Below, in pieces: positions 34,451 through 42,665 of a DNA stretch of 64,000 bases (the stretch's first letter is position 1; the number at the start of each line of letters is the position of its first letter). This stretch comes from Kitasatospora sp. NBC_00240. Its GTDB lineage: Bacteria > Actinomycetota > Actinomycetes > Streptomycetales > Streptomycetaceae. Where the stretch lies: contig NZ_JAPEMU010000004.1 in assembly GCF_026342405.1 (NCBI RefSeq), positions 62,001-126,000 on the forward strand, read 5' to 3'. The notes below the pieces were generated by a model. That model made no database searches. It saw only the letters and a program-made list of their open reading frames with translations, and was not told the origin of the DNA. Both the position numbers and the translations under genes were made by a program.

Positions 34451-35473
34451 TCAGTGCGGCGCGGGGCCGCTGGAGCCACGGGAGAGGAGCTCGAACGGGG
34501 TGCTCGGGGACGAGGTGGACTGTGGTTCGCCGGCGACGAGGGCGAGCAGGGAGGCCATGGCCCGGCGGCCGAGCGCTTCGCGGTCGAAGCCGACCGTCGA
34601 GATGCTGGGCCGGAAGTACTGGGTGAACTGCTCGTTGTCCCAGCCGAAGACGCTCACGTCGCCGGGCACGTCCATGCCACGGTCCTGGAACCCGCGGATC
34701 ACCCCCATGGCGACGAAGTCGTTGGCCGCCAGGACGGCCGTCACCCCGGAGTCGGCGGGCAGCTCCTGGGCCGCCAGGTAGCCGGAGGACACGGACCAGT
34801 CGCCCTCGTGGACGCCGTAGGACTCCAGTCCGAGCGCGGCGACCGTCTCCTCGTAGACGGCGCGGCGGTTGAGCGCGGAGGCCCAGTCGGGAGAGCCCGC
34901 GACGTGGAGGAAGCGGCGGTGGCCCAGCTCTGCGAGGTGGCGGACGATGTCCCCGGCCGGAGCGCCGTCGGCGAACTGACCGCGGGCATGCAGGTTGTCG
35001 TCGTACTCGCCGTACACCAGGACGGGCCGGCCACCGGCTGCCGCGATGACGGCCTCGCTGAGAGGCGTCAGCGACAGGACACCATCGACCTGCTGGCCGT
35101 CGAGCAGGGCGACAACCTCCGCCGCGCGGCGCGCCGCGTCCCCTTCCAGACCCATGACGTCCATGCTGTAGCCGGCCTCGCGCGCCACTTGGGAGGCTCC
35201 TCGCAGTACCGGGACCGGAACGAAGTTGGTCAGCGCCGGCAGGACGATGGCAATCCGGTTGCTGCGATTGGTCCGCATCGAGCGCGCGACCAGGTTGGGA
35301 CGGTAGTCGAGCTCCTCGACCGCCTTGTCGATCTTCTCGCGAGTCGCCGGGCGCACGCTGTCCTGGTTCCGCAGATATCGCGAGACCGTCTGGTGAGAGA
35401 CCCCCGCAAACCGCGCGACCTCCCAGATCGTCGCGCGCTTCTTCCTCGTTTCTGGACGAGCTTCACTCACCAT
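34451..35473 (-). CDS. LacI-family transcriptional regulator
   Basis: 340 aa from ATG 35473 (an in-frame start at 35539 is less likely). The HTH reads ATIWEVARFAGVSHQTVSRY, with hinge helix YRPNLVARSMRTNRSNRIAI. The periplasmic-binding-like core includes VLRGASQVAREAGYSMDVMG, GVLSLTPLSEAVI, AVLAANDFVAMGVIRGFQD and VSVFGWDNEQFTQYFRPSIS. The family binds short palindromes with a central CG, and five perfect GTGATCGATCAC sites occur nearby. It therefore probably represses the ABC operon, its own region and the enzyme genes until a sugar inducer appears. Confidence 0.9.
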   Translation of the reverse strand: MVSEARPETRKKRATIWEVARFAGVSHQTVSRYLRNQDSVRPATREKIDKAVEELDYRPNLVARSMRTNRSNRIAIVLPALTNFVPVPVLRGASQVAREAGYSMDVMGLEGDAARRAAEVVALLDGQQVDGVLSLTPLSEAVIAAAGGRPVLVYGEYDDNLHARGQFADGAPAGDIVRHLAELGHRRFLHVAGSPDWASALNRRAVYEETVAALGLESYGVHEGDWSVSSGYLAAQELPADSGVTAVLAANDFVAMGVIRGFQDRGMDVPGDVSVFGWDNEQFTQYFRPSISTVGFDREALGRRAMASLLALVAGEPQSTSSPSTPFELLSRGSSGPAPH

Positions 35474-35643
35474 GCGACCGACGGCACCTCTCCGGAATTC
35501 CTTGGCATATACAACGATCACCCCGAGCATGCACCGCACCCCCGCCCCTAGGCGCCCGGCTTCCCGATTCCGGCCCCGCCGCCAGCCCGGGCGTCGGGCG
35601 ACGACGGTTTTCGGATCTCAAGGCAGCCCGACCTGAACTGCAG

Positions 35644-35655
35644 GTGATCGATCAC
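35644..35655. promoter_or_regulatory. LacI operator GTGATCGATCAC upstream of the regulator gene
   Basis: A single perfect copy lies 170 bp before the lacI start. On the plus strand it is followed at once by TACGTT, the same -10 as at the ABC promoter, with a weak CTGAAC -35 17 bp upstream. It may serve autoregulation or a lost rightward gene. Confidence 0.7.
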
Positions 35656-36043
35656 TACGTTCACGGTACCGGCGCACCGGTGCCGCCGGAAGACCTTCCA
35701 CCGCACCGGCGAACCGCTCCGGACGACCGATGGGCGGGGCCGGGCATCCAGCCGCACCAGGCACGCCGCCCCGCGGACGCGGCGCCCATCGTGCACACGG
35801 TGGCGGATTCCACAGGGCGACGGTGGCCGACACCGGCCGGCGGGCGCCGTCCGATCGCGGCCGCCGCCTTTGACGGTGCAGTTGTCAGCCGGCGTGATCA
35901 ATGCGCCCTTTTATGCAACCGCCCCCGCTCCGCTCTCACTTGACCAGCTTTTGGAGGCGACCGCGGGGCGCTGCGCGCACTACCGGGACGCCTACGGCAA
36001 TCGGGGAGGGCCAGATCCGTCCGGGCGCACCGGGACCGCCAGG
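35656..36043. other. Gene-poor stretch between operators
   Basis: About 390 bp with no recognisable coding sequence on either strand. AT-richer islands lie around 35895-35950. Confidence 0.4.
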
Positions 36044-36094
36044 GTGATCGATCACTGCACGAGTATTGACGCTACTGTGATCGATCACTATGTT
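36044..36094 (+). promoter_or_regulatory. Rightward promoter with two LacI operators
   Basis: Operator GTGATCGATCAC (36044-36055), 10 bp, -35 TTGACG (36066-36071), 17-bp spacer holding a second operator (36077-36088), -10 TATGTT (36089-36094). AAGGAAGTGAACGAG at 36117-36131 offers a ribosome site and GTG, but the frame that follows does not look like a protein. The next real gene starts 745 bp downstream. Confidence 0.8.
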
Positions 36095-36721
36095 CATCGA
36101 TTACCACCGCGTTGCAAGGAAGTGAACGAGGCGGACCCTGCCGCACGGCCCCGGACCGGACGGAAGGCAAGACCGAGCGGCATGGAAAGGCCCCCGCCAC
36201 AGCGGCGACCGCCCGCTCCCTGCCCAGCGCCCCATCGATCAACCGTTCAGGCGCATCGTGAATACCTGCTGGAATTCATCGGCAGCGGCAGTACCAATGC
36301 CTTCAAAGGACATCTCCGCACCTGGCCGCGGTCGCGGAACGTCCCCGGTTCGTACGTGGCCCACAGGAACAACCACCTCCACCGTGGCAACGACCGTCCT
36401 ACCCCGTCAGCGACACCAACGCTGCGACCGGTGACCCGCACTGCGCCCCGCACGCCGCCACGCGCACCCCGGCCACCATCCGACATCCGCCCACCCCGCG
36501 ACCACGCGCACGACTGTTGCCGCCGTCAAGCCGGACGCCCGCTCACGTCAGATCACTGTGCCGCCCGACAGAGGCGCACATTCTTCCGGCGGCAGAGCCG
36601 GCCGGCCGCCGAGGGTATCGCCGCCTGCCTGTCTGCCGGCGGTCGAGACCGCAGTCCGGCGCCCTGGGCCACCGGATCACATCCGACCACGATTCTGCGG
36701 TGAACACATTTCGGCAGGCTC
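36095..36721. other. Leader or remnant region upstream of the GH59 gene
   Basis: About 630 bp. The plus frame from the GTG at 36122 is open for long but Pro/Arg/His-rich with no recognised fold. It may be a decayed gene once driven by the operator promoter, or a long leader. No stem or riboswitch was recognised. Confidence 0.4.
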
Positions 36722-36751
36722 TTGACTTCACCGCCGGCCGGACTCTCTAAT
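36722..36751 (+). promoter_or_regulatory. Candidate sigma-HrdB-type promoter of the GH59 gene
   Basis: TTGACT (36722-36727), 18-bp spacer, TCTAAT (36746-36751). This would give an approximately 80-nt leader ending in GAAGGGATGCATT before the ATG at 36840. Confidence 0.6.
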
Positions 36752-36839
36752 TCTCGCCACCAATCCCCGACGGTCGAATCTTCCTGACCGTTGAAGGGAC
36801 TTTCCCTTTCACGGGAATCAATCATAGAAGGGATGCATT

Positions 36840-39788
36840 ATGGCCGGGACGGCTTATTGGACGAGGAGGGCCGCGGGCCTCGTGGGCACGCTCGCGCTGG
36901 GTACCTGGGGTCTGATGGTCGTCCCGCCACCGGCAGCCGCCGCGACACCGGAAACGTCGGTCACCGTGGACGGCCACGGCCTCGGGCGCGTCTTCGACGG
37001 CATCGGGGCGGTCAGCGGGGGCGGCGGGAATTCCCGCCTGCTGATCGACTACCCGGAGCCCCAGCGCAGCCAGATCCTCGACTACATGTTCAAGCCGGGC
37101 TACGGCGCCGCCCTGCAGATCCTGAAGGTCGAGATCGGCGGCGACACCAATTCGACCGACGGCGCCGAGGACTCCCACGAGCACATCCAGGGCCAGGTGG
37201 ACTGCAACACCGGCTACGAGTGGTGGCTGATGGAGCAGGCCAAGGAGCGCAACCCCCAGATCAAGCTCGCGGCCCTCGCCTGGGGCGCGCCCGGTTGGGT
37301 CAGCGCCAACGGCAGCGACATGTGGAGCGACAAGGCCATCGGCTACCTGAAGGACTGGTTGGACTGCGCCAAGAACACGCACCACCTGACCGTCGACTAC
37401 TTCGGCGGCCGTAACGAGGTGGGTCCGCCGCCGGCGGCCTGGTTCGAGAACCTTCGCTCGTCCCTGAACAGCGCCGGGTACAGCGGGGTGAAGCTCGTCG
37501 CGGACGACGACTGGTCGGGGTTCCCGAACCCGGGGGACACCACCGGTACGTGGCCGCTCCTGGGCAAGCTGCAGGCCGACCCCGCGTACGCGGCCGCGGT
37601 GGACATCATCGGGCACCACTACCCCTGCGAGGGCGTCAACGGCGGCACCAACGGCACCGGCACCGCCTACAACTGCCCTGTCCCGGAAGCGGCGAAGCAG
37701 CTCGGCAAGCCGATCTGGGCGAGCGAGAACGGCTCCCAGGACCTGAACACGGGAGCGGCCCCGCAGATCCGCACCATCACCCGCGGCTACGTCGACGGAA
37801 GGATCACCGCGACGTTCAACTGGCCGCTCATCGGGGCGCTCTACCCCAACATGCCCTTCCACACCGACGGCCTGCTCCAGGCCAACCAGCCCTGGTCGGG
37901 CAACTACAGCGTCGGCACCTCCGTGTGGAGCACCGCGCAGGTCACCCAGGTCACGCAGCCCGGCTGGCAGTTCATCGACTCGGCCTCCGGCTACCTGGCC
38001 GGGAGCAGCGGCACCGCCACCTCGCCCGGCAGCTACATCTCCCTCAAGTCCCCCAACGGCACCGACTGGTCGACCGTCGTGGAGACCACCACCGCCGGCG
38101 AGGCGCAGACCGTGCACCTGCGGCCGACCGGCGGCCTCACAGCCGGCCCGCTCCATGTCTGGGCGACGAACCTGAACTCGAAGGACCCCGGGCAGTACTT
38201 CCAGCAGCAGACCGACCTCGCCCCGGCCGACGGAGGCTACACCTTCACCGCGCAGCCGGGCTGGGTGTACTCCCTCACCACCCTGACATCCCCGGGGCGG
38301 GGCACGGCCACGGCACCGCCGCGCGCGGCCATGTCCCTGCCGTACGGCGACGACTTCGAGAGCGCCCCGGCCGTCGGGCACATGCCCGCCCTGCTGGCCG
38401 ACATGAACGGTGCCTTCGAGGTCCAGCCGTGCGACGGCGGGCGCGCGGGCAGCTGTGTGCGCCAGATGGCCCCTGTGAAGCCGTTGCCGTGGGGGAACGT
38501 CTCCGACCCTTACACGCTGATGGGTGACGGCAGCTGGCGGGACTACACCGTCGGCGTCGACGCCCTGCTCCAGCAGCCCGGCGCCGTGCGGCTCATGGCT
38601 CGTGCCGGTACCCAGTCCGGCCCGGCCTGGATCAACTCCTACTACCTGCAGGTGTCCGACACGGGCGCCTGGTCCATCGTCAGGACCGACTACCAGGGCG
38701 CCCAGAAGACCACCCTCGTCTCCGGCACCACCACGGCACTGGGCACCGGCACCTGGCACCACCTGGACGTGACCGTCCAGGGCACCGCCATCACCGCCGC
38801 CGTCGACCACACCGTCCTCGGCTCCGCCACCGACACGAGCCACCCCACCGGACAGGTCGGCGTCGGCCTCGACTCCTACCGTACCCAGGAGTTCGACAAC
38901 CTCACCGTCACCCCGATCGGCACCCAGCCCACCCCCTACACCTACGCGGTCACCAGCGCCCTCACCGGCCAGGCCCTGGACCTCGCCGGTGATCCGAACG
39001 CCGAAGGCGCCAAGACCGTCCAGCAGCCCGTCAGCGGCGCCGCCAGCCAGCTCTGGAGGCTGACCGCGAGCAGGGGCGTCTTCACCCTGGCCAACGGCGG
39101 CAGCGGCAAGGTCCTCGACGTTCCCGGCAACAGCCTCGCCGACTCCGTCCAGCTCCAGCAGTCGGCCCCCGGCGCCGGCACAGGCCAGCAGTGGGGCATC
39201 ACCCCCGCCCCCGGCGGCGCCTACACCGTCACCAGCAAGCTCAGCGGCAAGGCCATGGACGTGGACCACGCACTGACCACCCCCGGAACCAAGATCATCC
39301 AGTATCACTCCACCGGCCGGCCCAACCAGCGCTGGAACCTGCGGATGGTCCCGGTCGACGGCGTCGGCTACCCGATCGCCAATGCCGCCACCGGCCAGAA
39401 CATGGACATGAGCGGCGGGTCCAAGTCGGCCGGCGGGTTGGCCGTCCAGTGGCCGGCCAACGGGGCGCCCAACCAGGTATGGGACCTCCACACCGCCGCG
39501 ACCCCGGGGAACTTCACCATCACCAACCGCAACTCCGGGCTGTGCCTCGACGTCGCGGGCGCGGTGACCACCGACCAGGCCAAGGTCCAGCAGTGGACCT
39601 GCACCGGTGGTCGCAGCCAGCAGTGGTCCTTCCAGCAGACCCCCGACGGCACCTGGACCCTGACCAACCTGAACAGCGGGAAGGTCCTCGACACCGCCGG
39701 CGCCAGCACCACCAAGGGCGCCCAACTCGTCCAGGCCGCCCCTTCCGGCACCGCCGCAACCCAGCAGTGGACGTTCCTGGCCCCTTAG
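36840..39788 (+). CDS. Secreted GH59 galactocerebrosidase-like enzyme with ricin lectin domains
   Basis: 982 aa with a Sec signal (GLVGTLALGTWGLMVVPPPA). Residues 40-360 match glycoside hydrolase family 59: FDGIGAVSGGGGNSRLLIDY, PEPQRSQILDYMFKPGYGA, LKVEIGGDTNSTDGAEDSHE. Acid/base Glu193 is in FGGRNEVGP (animal GALC has WNE), nucleophile Glu296 in WASENGSQ. A jelly-roll/lectin region follows (about 495-695), then two ricin-type beta-trefoils (about 700-980) with repeated LDVAG/QxW motifs. GH59 removes beta-galactose from galactolipids and similar glycosides. The gene follows LacI operators, so galactoside-induced expression is likely. The natural substrate in soil is unknown. Confidence 0.9.
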   Translation: MAGTAYWTRRAAGLVGTLALGTWGLMVVPPPAAAATPETSVTVDGHGLGRVFDGIGAVSGGGGNSRLLIDYPEPQRSQILDYMFKPGYGAALQILKVEIGGDTNSTDGAEDSHEHIQGQVDCNTGYEWWLMEQAKERNPQIKLAALAWGAPGWVSANGSDMWSDKAIGYLKDWLDCAKNTHHLTVDYFGGRNEVGPPPAAWFENLRSSLNSAGYSGVKLVADDDWSGFPNPGDTTGTWPLLGKLQADPAYAAAVDIIGHHYPCEGVNGGTNGTGTAYNCPVPEAAKQLGKPIWASENGSQDLNTGAAPQIRTITRGYVDGRITATFNWPLIGALYPNMPFHTDGLLQANQPWSGNYSVGTSVWSTAQVTQVTQPGWQFIDSASGYLAGSSGTATSPGSYISLKSPNGTDWSTVVETTTAGEAQTVHLRPTGGLTAGPLHVWATNLNSKDPGQYFQQQTDLAPADGGYTFTAQPGWVYSLTTLTSPGRGTATAPPRAAMSLPYGDDFESAPAVGHMPALLADMNGAFEVQPCDGGRAGSCVRQMAPVKPLPWGNVSDPYTLMGDGSWRDYTVGVDALLQQPGAVRLMARAGTQSGPAWINSYYLQVSDTGAWSIVRTDYQGAQKTTLVSGTTTALGTGTWHHLDVTVQGTAITAAVDHTVLGSATDTSHPTGQVGVGLDSYRTQEFDNLTVTPIGTQPTPYTYAVTSALTGQALDLAGDPNAEGAKTVQQPVSGAASQLWRLTASRGVFTLANGGSGKVLDVPGNSLADSVQLQQSAPGAGTGQQWGITPAPGGAYTVTSKLSGKAMDVDHALTTPGTKIIQYHSTGRPNQRWNLRMVPVDGVGYPIANAATGQNMDMSGGSKSAGGLAVQWPANGAPNQVWDLHTAATPGNFTITNRNSGLCLDVAGAVTTDQAKVQQWTCTGGRSQQWSFQQTPDGTWTLTNLNSGKVLDTAGASTTKGAQLVQAAPSGTAATQQWTFLAP

Positions 39789-39858
39789 GTCCTCCTCCCC
39801 CTCCTCGTCCCTCCCTCCCTCCCCCTCCCCTCCCCGTCCCTCCCTCCCCTCCCTCGTC
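39789..39858. repeat. 70-bp C/T-only-like polypyrimidine tract
   Basis: Between the GH59 stop and the next gene the plus strand is almost entirely CCT/CCC/TCC, with only isolated G. The other strand carries more than ten runs of three or more G, suited to G-quadruplex or triplex structure. No gene is present up to 40000. Confidence 0.8.
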
Positions 39859-40000
39859 CGCACCCCGACGGCAGGCCGGCCCCCTCACCCCACAAGCCCG
39901 CCGGCCGTCCCCGCAGACGAGAGCGCCACCCGCGGACGCGTGGCCCCCTCACCGGAGCCGCTGATCCGCCGCCACCCCCACACCCGGAAGGTACGACACG

Positions 40001-42289
40001 ATGAGACGCACTCTCCTGCCGCGCTCGGCGCGCGCCAGACGGTACCCCGGCGTTCTGCTGAGCGCCCTCGCCTTCGCCTCGGCCGCGGCCGTCGGCACCG
40101 TGATGCCGCCGACGGCGATGGCGGCGAGCGGCGGCACGACGTACTACGTCAGCGCTTCCGGCGGAAGCGACCAGAACGCCGGCACGAGCTCCGGCTCGCC
40201 CTGGCAGTCCCTGGCCAAGGTCAACGCCACCACCTTCCAGCCCGGGGACACGATCCTCTTCAAGGCGGGCGACTCGTGGAGCGGCCAGCTCTGGCCCAAG
40301 GGATCGGGCGCCGCCGGCACCCCCATCAAGATCACCCAGTACGGCACCGGCGGCAAGCCCCAGGTCAAGGGCGCCGGAACCGTCGCGGACGCCGTCAGGC
40401 TGTGGAACCAGCACGACTGGGAGATCCGCAACCTGGACGTGTCCAACAACGCGCCGGCGACGGGTACGCCCGGGGCCAACCTCGGCGATTTCCGCGGGAT
40501 CCACGTCGGCGGTGACAACGGGCAGCAGCTGAACCACTTCGTGATCGACTCCGTGGACGTGCACGACGTCACCGGCGAAATCAGGTGGATCTTCGGCACC
40601 ACGCCCAGCAAGCCGGGGATCTCCTGGGGCAACGGCTGGGACCGCTCGAAGAACACCGGCGGCATCGTGTTCAACACCACCGTGGCGAACATCGCCTCGC
40701 CGCCGAGCACCGCGACGGTGCTGGGCGACGTGACGATCGAGAACTCCGCGATCCGCAACACCTCGTTCGCCGGGATCGTCTTCAAGCAGTACACCGGTGA
40801 CGCGCCCGGGGCCGTGCCCACGGGATGGGGGGCCCGGACCAGCGCGACCGATCCCAAGTACACGCCGTTCACCCAGGTGACGGTCCAGCACAACTACATC
40901 ACCCAGAACGGCACGACCTACGGGTGCAACGGCATGTACATCACCGGTGTCCGCAACGGCACGGTCCAGAACAACCTGGTCGACCGCGCCGGCACCTCGG
41001 GCATCGAGCTGTTCGCCACGGACCACGTCACCGTGCAGCACAACGAGGTCGCCGGCACCCTGAAGCGGGCAGGCGGTACCGACTCGAACGGCATCGACAC
41101 CGACATCGCCACCACCGACTCCGTCGTCCAGTACAACTACCTCCACCACAACGGCGAGGGCTACCTCGCCTGTGCGTGCCTGGACAACCTCGGATTCGGC
41201 GACGCCGTGTTCCGGTACAACGTGCTCGCGAACAACGCGGACAGCGCCATCCACCTGGCCAACAACCCCGGCTCCACCACCAAGTTGTACAACAACACGG
41301 TGTACAACACCGCCCCGACCATGATCTACCAGCAGAGCACCGGCGCCACGGGCGGCACCAACACCTTCACCAACAACATCTTCCACACCACGGCCGCCGG
41401 CGCCACGATGGTCACGAACGCCGTCACGACGTACAACAACAACCTCTACGGCGGCACGTCACCCTTCGTGCCCTCCGACGACACCACCGCGGTGAAGGCG
41501 GACCCGCAGTTCGCCAGCCCCACCGCCGGCGGCACCGGAACCGAGGCCACCGGGCCCGCACTGAACGCCGGCCTCAACTGGCGGATCGCCACGACCTCAC
41601 CCGCCGTCGACGCGGGCATCACCATCGGGACGAACGGCGGGGTGGACTACAACGGCGCGGCCGTTCCCGTCGTCCCCGACCTGGGAGCCCTCCAGCACAC
41701 CCCGCCCGCCGGCACCGTCTTCGGCGACGACTTCGACGCCCTGCCCACCGGGGCGCTGGCGAGCGGGACCGACGGCTGGACGGTCGCCTCCACCGGCAAC
41801 GAGGTGAACGTGTCCGGCACGCCGAACTCCACCGACAGGAGCATCCAGTTGGTCCGGCGGCAGGACACCGGCGGCATCGCGGGCACGAACCTCACCCGTA
41901 CCTTCCCGGCGCCGCTCACCGGTACCGTCACCGTCGAAGCCGACGTGATGCGCAACGACCAGGGAGTGAAGGGCGACTACTTCGGGCTGCCCTACCTGTA
42001 CAACAGCGCGGGCGACCAAGTCGTCAGCGTCGGCCTCTTCGAGGGCAACATCGTCGCCTACTCGGGAACCACGCGCCAGGTCATCAAGCCCTACGCGCAA
42101 GGCACCTGGTACCACGTCAAGCTCGTCGTCGACACGACACACCAGTCCTTCGACTTCGACCTCAACGGCCGACGGGTCATGACCGCCGCGCCGTTCCGCA
42201 CCACCGCTCCCGCCATCGCCAGCATGGCGTTCTACGCCAACGGCGGCAATTTCGGCAGCGCCTACGTCAACAACGTCAGCGTCCACTGA
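40001..42289 (+). CDS. Secreted right-handed parallel beta-helix protein
   Basis: 762 aa from ATG 40001 with GGAAGG upstream. Signal peptide LLSALAFASAAAVGTVMPPT ends at AMA-A. TTYYVSASGGSDQNAGTSSG then SPWQSLAKV is the standard entry of secreted beta-helix (pectate-lyase-like, DUF1565-type) proteins; residues 130-480 are rich in NNxI/V coils such as VTVQHNYITQNGTTYG. A C-terminal jelly-roll (about 570-760) with DDFDALPTGAL resembles a laminin-G-type lectin module. Such proteins cleave or bind polysaccharides. It probably works with GH59 in the same regulon; a 17-bp hairpin terminates it. Confidence 0.85.
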   Translation: MRRTLLPRSARARRYPGVLLSALAFASAAAVGTVMPPTAMAASGGTTYYVSASGGSDQNAGTSSGSPWQSLAKVNATTFQPGDTILFKAGDSWSGQLWPKGSGAAGTPIKITQYGTGGKPQVKGAGTVADAVRLWNQHDWEIRNLDVSNNAPATGTPGANLGDFRGIHVGGDNGQQLNHFVIDSVDVHDVTGEIRWIFGTTPSKPGISWGNGWDRSKNTGGIVFNTTVANIASPPSTATVLGDVTIENSAIRNTSFAGIVFKQYTGDAPGAVPTGWGARTSATDPKYTPFTQVTVQHNYITQNGTTYGCNGMYITGVRNGTVQNNLVDRAGTSGIELFATDHVTVQHNEVAGTLKRAGGTDSNGIDTDIATTDSVVQYNYLHHNGEGYLACACLDNLGFGDAVFRYNVLANNADSAIHLANNPGSTTKLYNNTVYNTAPTMIYQQSTGATGGTNTFTNNIFHTTAAGATMVTNAVTTYNNNLYGGTSPFVPSDDTTAVKADPQFASPTAGGTGTEATGPALNAGLNWRIATTSPAVDAGITIGTNGGVDYNGAAVPVVPDLGALQHTPPAGTVFGDDFDALPTGALASGTDGWTVASTGNEVNVSGTPNSTDRSIQLVRRQDTGGIAGTNLTRTFPAPLTGTVTVEADVMRNDQGVKGDYFGLPYLYNSAGDQVVSVGLFEGNIVAYSGTTRQVIKPYAQGTWYHVKLVVDTTHQSFDFDLNGRRVMTAAPFRTTAPAIASMAFYANGGNFGSAYVNNVSVH

Positions 42290-42310
42290 CCGGCCCGAGC
42301 CCCCGCTCGA

Positions 42311-42350
42311 CCGGATCCGCGTGCGGCCTCGCAGCCGCACGCGGATCCGG
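42311..42350 (+). terminator. 17-bp perfect hairpin terminator
   Basis: CCGGATCCGCGTGCGGC (42311-42327) pairs perfectly with 42334-42350 around a 6-nt loop, 22 bp after the beta-helix stop. Confidence 0.9.
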
Positions 42351-42665
42351 CGCGCCCACAACGCCGACCGCCGGCGGGACCCACTCCGCCGCCGGCCTCC
42401 TCGGCCTCTTCTGCCGGGTCGCGCCATCACCCCCAGGACACGGGCACGGGGTGGGCAGGGTGCCCACGCCGACCACCATCGATCGGCACCCAAGCGCGGA
42501 CTCAGAGCCGGAATCTCGAAATCCTCGACTGTGCCGCCGCACGCCACTGACCGCCCTCCACGGCCTCGGTGAGACGTCACTGCGACGCCCTGACCCCGCG
42601 ACCCCTCGGAGTCGTCCGGCACCGCCATGGGCGGCGGAGCCGCTGGTGCCCTTCTCGGTGCCGTC
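42351..42665. other. Intergenic, nothing recognised
   Basis: About 315 bp between the hairpin and the end of the converging LAL regulator. No coding motif or further strong hairpin was seen. Confidence 0.5.
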
